Origin: CAYNKA01 sp964397655 | Lineage (GTDB): Bacteria > Spirochaetota > Spirochaetia > DTKZ01 | Assembly: GCA_964397655.1 (NCBI GenBank) | Contig: CAYNKA010000004.1 | Span: forward strand, 124,001-188,000 | Direction of reading: 5' to 3' | DNA: 64,000 nt | Shown here: one piece after another, positions 55,973 to 64,000 of the stretch | Position numbering within the stretch: position 1 is the first letter of the stretch | Layout: each line of letters begins with the position of its first letter | The notes under the pieces: model-generated | What the model was told of the DNA's origin: nothing | Databases searched by the model: none | Seen by the model: only the letters and a program-made list of their open reading frames with translations | Program-made: the position numbers and the translations under genes

Positions 55973-57382
55973 ATGATTTTTCGTAAATTTTTCACCGTTT
56001 TCGCCTCCGCGGCGGTCCTGTCTCTGATTTTTTCCGCCTGCGCGGGCCTCGGGAAATCCGGAAAAGTCGAGGAGCCGGAAAGGACCGGGAAAAAGGAAGG
56101 ACCGCCTCCGGAGGAGGACGTCTATTCGGGGGTGGCGTTCGCCCTTTCCCTCGGCGATCCGGAGAAGGCGGTCCGGGAACTCGAGGCCGCCGAGAAACGA
56201 AATCCCGAGTCCTCCGAGACCAAATACCTGCTTTCCCAGGTCCTCATGATGGCGGGCAGGACGGACGAGGCGGTCCGGACTCTGAACGAGCTTCTCGCGA
56301 AGAATCCCGACGACGTCGAAGCGCTGTATGCCCTTTCTCTCGCCGAAGGAGCCAAGGGACACGCGGCCGGGCAGAAGGAGCTTCTCCGCAGAATCCTCGT
56401 TCTCGATCCCGGCAACGGGAAGGCCCAGGCCTCGCTGGGCGAACTCTACCTCCGGGAGAAGAAGTACGCGGAGGCGGAGGCCGCCTTCGGAAAAAGCCTC
56501 GAGTCGGATGCCGGCAACGTCGTGGCCCTCATCGGGAAGGGGAACGTCGAACTCCGTCAGGGAAAGGCCAAGGAGGCGGAGGCGACCCTCTCGAAGGCCA
56601 TCGAAAAGGAGCCTTCCTACCCGTTCGCCTACGTGGACAGGAGCAAAGCGAGGTCGGAGCTCGGGGACTTCGCGGGGGCGGAGAAGGACGTCTCCAAGGC
56701 CATCGCGATCGATCCGGAGTTCGGCTGGAATTACTACGACCGGGGCAAGGTGCTGGTGAACGGCGGCAGACCCGACGAGGCCTTGAAGGACTTCGACAAG
56801 GCGATCGAGCTCGAACCCGACCTTTTTCTCGCCTACGTCTACCGCGCGAGGATTCACGACGGCAAGGACGACCTGGGCAGGGCGGAGGCGGACTACCGGA
56901 GGGCCCTCGCAATCAAGCCGGACTATCCGTATCCGAATCTGCCCCTGGCGATCATCTCCTACAAAAAGGGGAAATGGGACGAGGCCGCGGCGTTCTTCAA
57001 GAAGGCCTATGAATTCGAATCCTCGGAATACGGCTACCCGCTCCTCGTCGCCCTCTGCTACAAGAACGCGAACAAGGAAAAGACGGCCTCGGACTACCTC
57101 CAGGCCCGGCTCGGCGATTTCCCCAGGGATTCGCTCTTCTACCATATGGCTCGGTTCTACCTCCTGCCCTCCTCCGACCTGTTCATCGTCCGGCAGGTGA
57201 ATCTGGAGAAGAACAAGACCCTTAAGGCGCGGATGTTGTTTTATATCGCGGCGCAGTATAAACTACAGGATAAGCGTTCGCTTGCGATGAAATATTTCCT
57301 GGAAGCCTCCGAGCAGAAAACGTCGGGGTTTGTGGAAAACCGGCTTGCGGAATGGGAACTGAAACGAGCAAAGGGACAGTGA
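55973..57382 (+). CDS. TPR-repeat lipoprotein
   Basis: 469 residues. Lipoprotein signal MIFRKFFTVFASAAVLSLIFSAC (Cys23), a charged linker, then roughly nine TPR units between ~50 and ~360, for example AGRTDEAVRTLNELLAKNPD, KKYAEAEAAFGKSLESDAG and GRPDEALKDFDKAIELEPD. Scaffold for envelope protein complexes; partner unknown. An ATG at 55952 is an alternative start that would add seven residues before the signal. Its end overlaps the DHH gene by 31 nt. Confidence 0.85.
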   Translation: MIFRKFFTVFASAAVLSLIFSACAGLGKSGKVEEPERTGKKEGPPPEEDVYSGVAFALSLGDPEKAVRELEAAEKRNPESSETKYLLSQVLMMAGRTDEAVRTLNELLAKNPDDVEALYALSLAEGAKGHAAGQKELLRRILVLDPGNGKAQASLGELYLREKKYAEAEAAFGKSLESDAGNVVALIGKGNVELRQGKAKEAEATLSKAIEKEPSYPFAYVDRSKARSELGDFAGAEKDVSKAIAIDPEFGWNYYDRGKVLVNGGRPDEALKDFDKAIELEPDLFLAYVYRARIHDGKDDLGRAEADYRRALAIKPDYPYPNLPLAIISYKKGKWDEAAAFFKKAYEFESSEYGYPLLVALCYKNANKEKTASDYLQARLGDFPRDSLFYHMARFYLLPSSDLFIVRQVNLEKNKTLKARMLFYIAAQYKLQDKRSLAMKYFLEASEQKTSGFVENRLAEWELKRAKGQ

Positions 57383-58353
57383 CCTCGGAAGGGTCGTATC
57401 ACCGACTTCTCGATATCCTGAACCGGGATCATCCCGTCATCATCCAGACACACGACTATCCCGACCACGACGCGGTCGCGGCGGGATACGCCCTCAAGCA
57501 CCTGCTCGGGGAATACGGCTACTGCTCGGAACTCTGCTACGGAGGCGAGCTCCAGAGCGAAACGCTCGCGGACACCATCAAGCTGATCGACATTCCAATC
57601 GTTCCCGCCTCGACGATCGGGATCACCGATCGGACTCAGATCGTGCTCGTGGACAGCTTCGCGGGCAACAAGAACGTGACCGACCTTTCGGGACGCCTCG
57701 TGGGAATCATCGATCATCACGAGCCCCCCGAGGCTCCGAACTGCGCCTTCGCGGACATCCGGAGAGGCTACGGCTCCTGCTCGACGATCATCCACCAATA
57801 CTACCTGGAGACAGGCTTGGAGGCCCCGAAACCGGTCGCCACCGCCCTCCTCATGGGCATCATGATGGACACGGCCTATATGACGAGGGGAGTGGCCCCC
57901 GTTGACCTCGCCGCGTTTTCCGGGCTATTTTTCAAGGGCGATTGGGAACTGGCGGCCTATATCCTTCGCAACTGCCTTTCCATAAGGGATATTCCGGTCA
58001 TCCGCTATGCGATCGACAACTGCGTCGTCGAGGGGGACGATTGCTACCTCGAGCTCGACAGCCCCTGCAGGTCGGAGCTCTTGGGCCTGTTGTCCGATTA
58101 TCTCCTCAGTTTCAAGGAGATACATTTCGTGGCGGCCTGGGAGCTCGATTCGGAGGAATGCCGGATCTCGGTCCGGAGCGAAGACCCGAAAAAACCCGCG
58201 GACTTCGTCATCCGGAAGGTGCTGGAAGGCATCGGGTACGGCGGCGGGCACCTGCACATGAGCGGAGGCTCGATCCCCCTGGACCGATATCCGGGCGCAG
58301 AAGGCCTCAGGCGGCTCTTTTCCCGAGTACTCGCGGACCTATCCAAACGTTGA
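57352..58353 (+). CDS. DHH-family phosphoesterase (NrnA/RecJ-like)
   Basis: 333 residues. DHH motif I as QTHDYPDHDAVAAGYALKHLL, motif II VLVDSFAG, motif III IIDHHEPPE, a later RRGYGSCSTIIHQYY, and a DHHA1 C-terminal domain with GYGGGHLHMSGG (GGGH substrate motif). Family members degrade nanoRNA or pAp, or c-di-nucleotides; with a diguanylate cyclase 6 kb away a linear dinucleotide substrate is possible but not shown. The start within the TPR gene's end implies coupling. Cytoplasmic. Confidence 0.87.
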   Translation: MGTETSKGTVTSEGSYHRLLDILNRDHPVIIQTHDYPDHDAVAAGYALKHLLGEYGYCSELCYGGELQSETLADTIKLIDIPIVPASTIGITDRTQIVLVDSFAGNKNVTDLSGRLVGIIDHHEPPEAPNCAFADIRRGYGSCSTIIHQYYLETGLEAPKPVATALLMGIMMDTAYMTRGVAPVDLAAFSGLFFKGDWELAAYILRNCLSIRDIPVIRYAIDNCVVEGDDCYLELDSPCRSELLGLLSDYLLSFKEIHFVAAWELDSEECRISVRSEDPKKPADFVIRKVLEGIGYGGGHLHMSGGSIPLDRYPGAEGLRRLFSRVLADLSKR

Positions 58354-58363
58354 GGTTGCATCG

Positions 58364-59542
58364 ATGAGCGAAACCGTCACCCGTCTCCGGTTCGGAGACC
58401 GGGAATTCATCCTGGTCGGGACCGCACACGTGTCCCGCGAAAGCGTCACCGAGGTCGAGAGGATCATCGGCGAGGAAAGGCCCGAACGGGTCTGCGTGGA
58501 GATCGACGCCTCGCGTTACAAGTCCATGAGCGAGACGAAGAGCTGGTCTTCGCTCGACATCTATCAGGTCATCAAGGCGAAGAAGGGCTTCCTCCTCCTG
58601 GGGAACCTCGTGCTCTCGTCGTTTCAGCGGCGGCTCGGGCTGGACCTCGGCGTGAAGCCGGGCGAGGAGATGATGCAGGCGGTCAGGACGGCCGAAAGCC
58701 TCGGGATCCCCTTTTCCCTCTGCGACCGGGAGATCCAGACGACCCTCCGCAGGGCCTGGGCCATGACCGGGTTCTGGGGGAAGAACAAGATGCTCGCCGC
58801 CATGGTCTCGTCGATCGTGTCCACCGAGAAGCTCACCAGCGAGCAGATCGAGGATCTCAAGAAGAAGAGCGAGCTCGAGGGAATGATGGAGGAACTCGCC
58901 GGCTTCCTCCCGTCGGTGAAGAAGGTCCTCATCGACGAGCGCGACCAATACCTCGCGACCCGGATCTTCGAGACGCCGGAGAAGAAGGTGCTCGCGGTCG
59001 TAGGCGCGGGGCACGTTCCCGGTATCGTGAAATGGCTCGAAGGCCTCGCCGGGGGAAGTTGCGCGAGCGACCTCGGCCCCATCGACGAGATCCCGGCCCC
59101 CGGCAGGATCTCCAAGGCCATGCCCTGGATCCTTCCCCTCGCCATCGTGGGAATCATCGCCGCCGGATTCTTCCGCTCGGGCTGGAGCCAGGGCTTGGAC
59201 ATGGTCTGGTTCTGGGTGCTCGCGAACGGAGGACTCGCCGCCGTCGGCTCGCTCATAGCCCTGGCCCATCCCGTCACGATCCTCTCCTCGTTCGTCGCGG
59301 CGCCGGTCGCCACGCTGAACCCGGCCATCGGCGTGGGCATGATAACCGGCCTCCTGGAGGCGTTTTTCCGCAAGCCGCGTGTCGAGGATTTCGAACGTCT
59401 CCATCAGGACATCGCGAGCCTCAGGGGCTTCTTCCGCAACAGGGTCACGCACGTCCTTCTGGTGTTTTTCTTTTCGAACATCGGAGGCATGATCGGGAAC
59501 TTCATCGCCCTGCCGTACCTCACGGTCCTCGCCGGGAAGTAG
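58364..59542 (+). CDS. TraB/PrgY-family membrane protein
   Basis: 392 residues. N-terminal TraB domain: FILVGTAHVSRESVTEVERII (GTAH motif), VCVEIDASRYKSM and the second His in LAVVGAGHVPGIVKWL, the metal-dependent protease-like pair seen in TraB/TIKI proteins. The C-terminal ~140 residues hold three or four membrane helices (PWILPLAIVGIIAAGFF onwards). Related to pheromone-shutdown PrgY. Ten nt after the DHH gene, same operon. Confidence 0.88.
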   Translation: MSETVTRLRFGDREFILVGTAHVSRESVTEVERIIGEERPERVCVEIDASRYKSMSETKSWSSLDIYQVIKAKKGFLLLGNLVLSSFQRRLGLDLGVKPGEEMMQAVRTAESLGIPFSLCDREIQTTLRRAWAMTGFWGKNKMLAAMVSSIVSTEKLTSEQIEDLKKKSELEGMMEELAGFLPSVKKVLIDERDQYLATRIFETPEKKVLAVVGAGHVPGIVKWLEGLAGGSCASDLGPIDEIPAPGRISKAMPWILPLAIVGIIAAGFFRSGWSQGLDMVWFWVLANGGLAAVGSLIALAHPVTILSSFVAAPVATLNPAIGVGMITGLLEAFFRKPRVEDFERLHQDIASLRGFFRNRVTHVLLVFFFSNIGGMIGNFIALPYLTVLAGK

Positions 59543-59569
59543 CCCGCGCCGCGTCCGGCCCCGGAGGTT

Positions 59570-61018
59570 TCAGGCGCCCGCCGGCCTTTCCTCCGCAATT
59601 CCTCTTCCTTCCGCATTGAGCAAGGCCGCGGCCTCGAGGAGGTCGGGCCAGATCCCGAGCAGCCTGCCGTAGCCCGCGGCGTGGTTCCTGACCTGCTCGA
59701 CCGAAAGGCCGCATCCGCGTTTTCCGAAAAGATAGGACGGCTCCCTGAGCATCTCGTAGACCGCCTCGAGATGGGCTTGCGTGTCCTTCCCCCATTCCTC
59801 CGGCAGGCAGTCGCCGTCCAGGGCTTCCTCGAGCGAGGTGGCGTAGGCTCCGGCCCCTTCCGACCAGGCGTCGTGGAGAAAATGCGCGAAGCCGCTCGTC
59901 CCGAGCGACGCCGCCTCCCCGAGGTTCTCCGAGAGCTCGCGGAAGCGCTCCTTCACGCCTTCGGTCCCGGACGAGGGGCGGCAGCGGAGCGCGAGGGCCA
60001 TGAGCAGCTCCGAGAGGTAGGGCTTGAAGTCGGTGAGGCTCTCGGGCTCGAAGCTCCGCTGCTCACGGGAATCGTGGAGAAAGCCGAAGCCGAGGAAGGC
60101 TGTGAGGCTCGAAGGATCGAGGAGGCGGTGAACGAAGGCGAAAAAGCCGTCCGGGTTCCTTCCCACCGGGAGGAAGGGAGGAAGAAGCCCCCGGCAGTCC
60201 CAGCCGGACTGCATGGCCATGAAGCTCATGCTCGGCCCGACGAGATTGGTCTCCGCGATCCTGAGCACCTCGCGGGAGTACTTGAGCTCGGAATACCCTC
60301 GCGCCGTCATTTCGTCCCGGGCGCGGCCTTTCAAGGAGAGGACGGTCCTCGCCCTTCCGAAACCTGAGTCGCCGTAGGTGCCGGGGCTCGTGACCGTCAC
60401 GATTCCCGCTCCGTTCGGAAGCTGCCCGTCCGTGAGCTCTGCCGCCCCCGCTCCGAGGAAACGGAGGTGTTCCGCCGCGACGTCTACGTCGACCGGTTCG
60501 ATGTCCGCGAGGATCTCCTCCCGGTCCTTCCGATAGAGATAGTCGAGGGGAAAGGCGGCCTTCGTGAAAGCCGTGGTGCTGGCGCCCCGGCCGCCCCGGC
60601 GGACGGCAGGCCTGCAGAGGACGTCGTCGTCCGTGGAGACCGCGATCCCTCCCGCGGCCGCGAGCATGATCGCGTTGTAGTTTCGTCCCGAGCCCTTTCC
60701 GTCCGGGTGGGCAAGGAAGGCGTAACCGGCGGTTTCCGGGTCGAAGTCCCCTTCGAGGCGGTTCAGGAAGCGCTCCCTCGCCTTCGCGTCCGAGACGAGG
60801 AACGGCAGGCCGTGAGCGCGGGCTGACGCCGCCGTTTCCGCGGCCACTGCCGGGTCCAGGCCTTCGTACGGAAAGTCCGTCGCGACGAGGACCGGGGCGA
60901 CCCTCCCGTGTTCGGCGAGATTCCGCGCGAAGCCTTCCACGCTCTCGACGAGGCCTGCCCTCCTTCCCGCGGTAGGCCAGGCGAAAACGACCTTGGACGG
61001 CATCGACCGTTTTTCCAT
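59570..61018 (-). CDS. Glycosyltransferase-like protein, function unknown
   Basis: 482 residues, soluble, no signal. N-terminal part GLVESVEGFARNLAEHG and PVLVATDF, then SGRNYNAIMLAAAGGIAVSTDDDVLC, where an Asn-rich helix followed by a DDD cluster looks like the nucleotide-sugar DxD site of a GT-A fold. The middle has GAGIVTVTSPGTYGDSGFGRARTVLSL and AETNLVGPSMSFMAMQSGWD. The rest is helical. I do not recognise a named family. GGGAGGT 4 nt before the ATG; transcribed alone and convergent with the TraB gene. Confidence 0.65.
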   Translation of the reverse strand: MEKRSMPSKVVFAWPTAGRRAGLVESVEGFARNLAEHGRVAPVLVATDFPYEGLDPAVAAETAASARAHGLPFLVSDAKARERFLNRLEGDFDPETAGYAFLAHPDGKGSGRNYNAIMLAAAGGIAVSTDDDVLCRPAVRRGGRGASTTAFTKAAFPLDYLYRKDREEILADIEPVDVDVAAEHLRFLGAGAAELTDGQLPNGAGIVTVTSPGTYGDSGFGRARTVLSLKGRARDEMTARGYSELKYSREVLRIAETNLVGPSMSFMAMQSGWDCRGLLPPFLPVGRNPDGFFAFVHRLLDPSSLTAFLGFGFLHDSREQRSFEPESLTDFKPYLSELLMALALRCRPSSGTEGVKERFRELSENLGEAASLGTSGFAHFLHDAWSEGAGAYATSLEEALDGDCLPEEWGKDTQAHLEAVYEMLREPSYLFGKRGCGLSVEQVRNHAAGYGRLLGIWPDLLEAAALLNAEGRGIAEERPAGA

Positions 61019-61179
61019 GCATACCTCCCGGAGCTCTTGAAGAAGGAGCGTAATTGTCGCCGCGACACATAGTGTATACCCGGCCGGATGGAAAATGCCA
61101 ACGATTCGAACGCGGGGATTTCATCCCTAAGCGGACCGCAGCAGGGCCGCCGTTTTTCCGCTGGACCGGGATCAGGGCA

Positions 61180-62166
61180 TCACGAGCCGATGAGGTCCAG
61201 CGTGACGGTGTACGTGGTCGTCGTGCTCCCGTCGCTCACCTCGATGACGATGTCGTAGGTCCCCGACAAGTCGTAGGGTATCGTGACATAGTTCCCCGAA
61301 GCGACTATGGTCCCGTTCACCTTGATCGTTCCGCCCGATGCCGCCGGCGTCACTCTGATCGTCGCCGGCAGATAGTCTACCGCCGAGTAAATCGTAGTGC
61401 CCGAGGAGAACGGCGGGGTCGTCGTGATGGAGTTTCCTCCGTTGATGTTGTAGATGGACAGCATGTTCAGGACGGGGGCCGCGGGCCTCGTCACCGTGAT
61501 CGTGTAGGTCGTCGTCGCGGTCCCGTCGGAAACCGTAACGGCTATGGTGTTGCTTCCTTCGGCGAGCGAGATCTCCCCCGATGCGGCGCCCGAAGGAACC
61601 GCGACGCCGTTTATTTTTATCGTGAGGCCCGAAGCCGCGGCCGTGGGTGTGAATGCGATGCCGGTTTCCGAACTCGCGACCGAGATCGAGTAGTTCGTAA
61701 TTCCAGCGCCGAAGGCAGGGGAAAGCGTTCCGACCGACGGGGCGAGTCCGCTCAACGTCACCGCTGGGAGGGCGCGCGTGACCGTGACGGTGTAGGTCTT
61801 CGTCGTGCTTCCGAATGAGACCGTGACGCTTATCTCCTTCGGCACGCCCGAGACGAGCGCTATCGTCGCCGAGCCCGCGCCCGGCAGGACCTTGGTACCG
61901 TCGACCGTGACCGCGAGGTCCGCGTCCGAGACCTTCGGCGTCACGACGATAGTGAAGTCCGTGTAATCAACCGCGGCCGTGTAGCTCGTCTTGGCGGCCG
62001 AAAAAGAAGGCGAAAGCGTGCCGGCGGAAAGCGCGAGGCCCGACAGGACCGCTTCGGGGTCGCCGTCCGAGTCTCCGTTCGAAGAGGCGTCATAGCCGGA
62101 GAGAAGCATCATGGCAAGGAGTCCTGCCAAGATCGGGAGAAGGCGAATATTCCGTATTGAAGGCAT
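61180..62166 (-). CDS. Secreted cadherin-like beta-sandwich (PF12733-type) protein, lipobox Cys replaced by Tyr
   Basis: 328 residues: signal sequence MPSIRNIRLLPILAGLLAMMLLSG, short acidic linker, then three ~90-residue beta-sandwich repeats (~40-130, ~134-231, ~235-328), each with the opening LSGLALSAGTLSPSFSA-like pattern and closing TTTKTYTVTVTR or TATTTYTITVTR. Such repeats act in surface adhesion or carbohydrate binding. The neighbouring paralogue has LLSGCDA at the lipobox; here it is LLSGYDA (TGT to TAT), so lipidation should be lost and signal peptidase I release or retention by the helix is expected. Confidence 0.85.
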   Translation of the reverse strand: MPSIRNIRLLPILAGLLAMMLLSGYDASSNGDSDGDPEAVLSGLALSAGTLSPSFSAAKTSYTAAVDYTDFTIVVTPKVSDADLAVTVDGTKVLPGAGSATIALVSGVPKEISVTVSFGSTTKTYTVTVTRALPAVTLSGLAPSVGTLSPAFGAGITNYSISVASSETGIAFTPTAAASGLTIKINGVAVPSGAASGEISLAEGSNTIAVTVSDGTATTTYTITVTRPAAPVLNMLSIYNINGGNSITTTPPFSSGTTIYSAVDYLPATIRVTPAASGGTIKVNGTIVASGNYVTIPYDLSGTYDIVIEVSDGSTTTTYTVTLDLIGS

Positions 62167-62235
62167 GGGTCGATCCTTAATAAAAAACTTGAGGAAACGA
62201 CCATTCTTCGGTGCCCGAGAGGCCGGGGCAGCTGC

Positions 62236-63203
62236 TCATGGTTTCGTTATCGTGAAGGTATAGGTGTTAGTCTCGCCTCCGTAGGTGACCGTCACGGAAA
62301 TAGGGTTTGCTCCTGAGATGAGGTCGATCGAGCCCGATGTTCCGCTTCCGGATGTCACATCAACGGCGACCGTATTGACCTTTACTTCATAGGCAGTATG
62401 CGGTACGCCAATAGTAAGCTGAACTGAAGAGGCACCCGAGGTCGTGCCTGTATAGCTCGTGTTCCCCGAGGTGAAAGACGGGTTGAGTGACACTGGTGAA
62501 TCCATGTCATCGACAATGACCACCGAATTCAACGTGGGCAAGGCGGAAGCGGCCCTGGTCACCGTGATCGTGTAGGTCGTCGTCGCGGTCCCGTCGGAAA
62601 CGGTAATGGGTATGCTGTTGGTTCCTACGGCGAGATTGATCGGCGCTGATTCAGTGCCCGAAGGAACCACGACCCCGTTGATTTTATCGTGAGGCCCGAA
62701 GCCGCGGCCGTGGGAGTGAAGGCGATGTTGTTTTCCGTGTTCGCGACCGAGATCGAGTAGCTCGTTATCTTCGCGCTGAAGGACGGCGAGAGCGTCCCGA
62801 CCGAAGGGGTGAGCCCGCTCAGCTCGGGTCCGCCTCGGGTCACCGCGACGGTGTAGGTCTTCGTCACGGTCCCGAACTTTGCGGCGACGGTTGTCGTCGT
62901 GGTCGCGCCGGCGCCCGAAGATACCTTCGTGCCGTCGACCGTGACCGCGAGGTCCGCGTCCGCTACCGTCGGCGTAACGACGATCGAGGACACGGAATAC
63001 GCGACGGACGCCGTGTAGCTCGTGACGCCTGCGGAAAAGGCGGGAGTCAGGGTGCCGGCGGACAAGGAGAGGCCGGAGAGGAGCACCGCGGGGTCGCCGG
63101 CGCTGTCGCCGCCCGAGGACGCCGCATCACAGCCGGAGAGAAGCAGTGCCCCGATGAGTCCGGCAAGAATAAAGGGAAGGTATTTTTTTCGCTGCGCGCG
63201 CAT
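62236..63203 (-). pseudogene. Frameshifted cadherin-like beta-sandwich lipoprotein (paralogue of the previous gene)
   Basis: Starts at 63203 with AGGGAGA upstream and a true lipobox LLSGC. The frame agrees with the paralogue until AASGLTIK and then shifts to a 16-residue false tail ending at 62625; the proper frame resumes as INGVVVPSGTES-type sequence and runs to 62236. Compared with the sister gene (ATAAAAATAAAC), this copy reads ATAAAATCAAC: one A is missing from a run of five (62682-62685). The first repeat has also lost about nine residues. It could be a decaying gene, a slippage switch or a sequencing error. Confidence 0.75.
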
Positions 63204-63340
63204 CGGTATCTCCCTGTTTTTTCCGTGTTTTCCGGAAGAAGAAAGGCGGATGGTGTATGCGTACAAATGTATCACAGTGTGGGGGAAAACCACTGTTTTT
63301 ATTGAACAGGGTACCGGAAAACGATGAGATCGGGAATCCG

Positions 63341-63658
63341 TCAAAAACCGGTTATGAGAAAGTCGATCGCGGAAAGTATCTCACGCCGATGGCCCGAAGC
63401 GTCGGATACCGCCGGACCGAGGCTTTTTACATGGATCGCAGCCATCTGCTGGGTGAGAACGACGTAATCATCGCCGCTGACTTCGATGAGGAGATTCAGA
63501 TCTTTCATCGGTTTTTTTCCGATTCCTGTTTTTCTCGTCAACGGGATCACCAGCCGCGTTTCCAAGGCCTCGAATAGGGAATGCTGGACGTCGAGGAGAA
63601 AAGGATAGTTTTTCTTCGAAACGGGATCGACGTTTTGGTGGACGGAAAACTGCGACAT
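63341..63658 (-). CDS. ccdB: CcdB-family toxin
   Basis: 105 residues, same size and pattern as CcdB gyrase poisons: FSVHQNV, YPFLLDVQHSLFEALETRLVIPL, the middle LNLLIEVSGDDYVVLTQQMAAIHVKSLG and the C-terminal REILSAIDFLITGF, equivalent to the E. coli NAINLMFWGI tail. The E. coli gyrase-contact Trp is replaced by Leu (FLITGF versus MFWGI), so target binding may differ. Its ATG shares one base with the ccdA stop (TGATG). Confidence 0.88.
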   Translation of the reverse strand: MSQFSVHQNVDPVSKKNYPFLLDVQHSLFEALETRLVIPLTRKTGIGKKPMKDLNLLIEVSGDDYVVLTQQMAAIHVKSLGPAVSDASGHRREILSAIDFLITGF

Positions 63659-63903
63659 CAGAACGTCCTCATCCCATCGCTGAACAGCCCGAATCGCGAC
63701 ACATGTTCGTTGTATGCTTCGATCGCATCGGCATTCTCATCGAGCCATTTTTCCCTTTTTTCCCGTTTTACGGCTTCCGTCAGCGCCGCCTCGAGGACCT
63801 GTGAGATGTTGATGTCGAGGCTTTTCGCCTTTGCCAGGAGATCCGAATTGATGGTAAGGTTGGCAGGTTTTTTCGGAGCATTCGCATTGTAGATCGAGGA
63901 CAC
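63658..63903 (-). CDS. ccdA: CcdA-family antitoxin
   Basis: 81 residues: an N-terminal ribbon-helix-helix (KPANLTINSDLLAKAKSLDINISQVLEAAL) and a toxin-binding tail with REKREKWLDENADAIEAYNEHV. The GTG at 63903 is set by GGAGG 5 nt upstream; a longer reading from 63951 would run through the operator. Binds CcdB and autoregulates the operon. Confidence 0.87.
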   Translation of the reverse strand: MSSIYNANAPKKPANLTINSDLLAKAKSLDINISQVLEAALTEAVKREKREKWLDENADAIEAYNEHVSRFGLFSDGMRTF

Positions 63904-63918
63904 GATATCCTCCTTTGT

Positions 63919-63940
63919 ATAATATACGCATAATATATGC
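63919..63940 (-). promoter_or_regulatory. ccdAB operator/promoter: two contiguous 11-bp repeats
   Basis: ATAATATACGC and ATAATATATGC stand head to tail (63919-63929, 63930-63940), one DNA turn apart, and contain the TATTAT/TATATT -10 candidates for the minus strand. Suits ribbon-helix-helix binding. The remaining 60 bases to the window end show no further gene. Confidence 0.6.
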
Positions 63941-64000
63941 GCACATTTCATTAAAGTAAAGATGTCGCTTTATGTTTGCTCCGGGAACACGCCTTCGGCG

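Noticed and set aside
61085..61150. tRNA-like T-arm (TTCGAAT) on the minus strand.
   Set aside because: The flanking bases do not pair as a T stem and no anticodon or acceptor arm is present.
1..64000. CRISPR arrays, insertion sequences, prophage, replication origin.
   Set aside because: No regular spacer arrays, transposase or integrase genes, terminal inverted repeats or DnaA-box clusters were seen.

Overview
The window is about 60% GC, gene-dense chromosomal DNA from a bacterium that is most likely a spirochaete related to Treponema. Pointers are an EF-G of the mitochondrial/spirochaetal spdEFG1 type beside a P-loop ATPase, a CarD regulator, an IspDF fusion, a lone PtsN-type EIIA with no sugar-PTS genes, and several conserved proteins of spirochaete type. 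This is family recognition by eye; no 16S rRNA or tRNA gene was seen.

Layout. 1-8.1 kb: EF-G end, ATPase, terminator, then a leftward carD-ispDF-nth cluster, a TVP38 membrane protein, and a leftward operon HPt/pseudo-ATPase, REC-only regulator, OppA-like binding protein. 8.3-14 kb: small conserved protein, lytic transglycosylase lipoprotein, a DAHP synthase-prephenate dehydratase fusion, a spirochaete-type unknown, DUF4416 and a lipoprotein. 14-24 kb: leuS-peptidase operon, TauE exporter, a gap with paired RNA hairpins, M29 aminopeptidase, thioredoxin, two DUF4230 proteins, a secreted protein with a FemAB-like transferase. 24-33.6 kb: htpG, VOC protein, HAD phosphatase, L-serine dehydratase, psuG, ferredoxin-type aldo/keto reductase, aroA, avtA. 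33.6-37.5 kb: DUF2877 (AllH-like) protein divergent from an NCS2 purine/uracil permease with a 220-nt leader, then ptsN with two small membrane proteins. 37.6-44.5 kb: small conserved protein, 2-hydroxyacid dehydrogenase, flavodoxin, nagA-nagB with an operator-like palindrome, CAT-like acyltransferase, methyltransferase-epimerase. 44.5-50 kb: a leftward TRAP transporter plus 5-oxoprolinase (PxpBCA) operon, which looks like a complete pyroglutamate uptake and use unit. 50-61 kb: diguanylate cyclase, PF10023-type lipoprotein, xylulokinase, a large conserved unknown, TPR lipoprotein, DHH phosphoesterase, TraB protein, glycosyltransferase-like protein. 61-64 kb: two cadherin-like beta-sandwich paralogues, one frameshifted and one lacking its lipobox cysteine, and a ccdAB toxin-antitoxin pair.

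The strongest window-wide observation is regulatory. Many first-in-operon genes (carD, the TVP38 gene, the aroF-pheA fusion, leuS, M29 peptidase, an aldo/keto reductase, aroA, ptsN, three hypotheticals, the flavodoxin) have a sigma70-like -10 box exactly 6-9 nt before the only sensible ATG, usually with a -35 at 16-18 nt and no Shine-Dalgarno sequence. They should make leaderless mRNAs, next to ordinary genes with strong GGAGG sites. In the same window (18.47-18.59 kb) lie two homologous hairpins whose loops carry the Shine-Dalgarno core on one strand and a copy of the 16S rRNA tail on the other, ending in a rho-independent terminator. A link between the two is speculative but testable.
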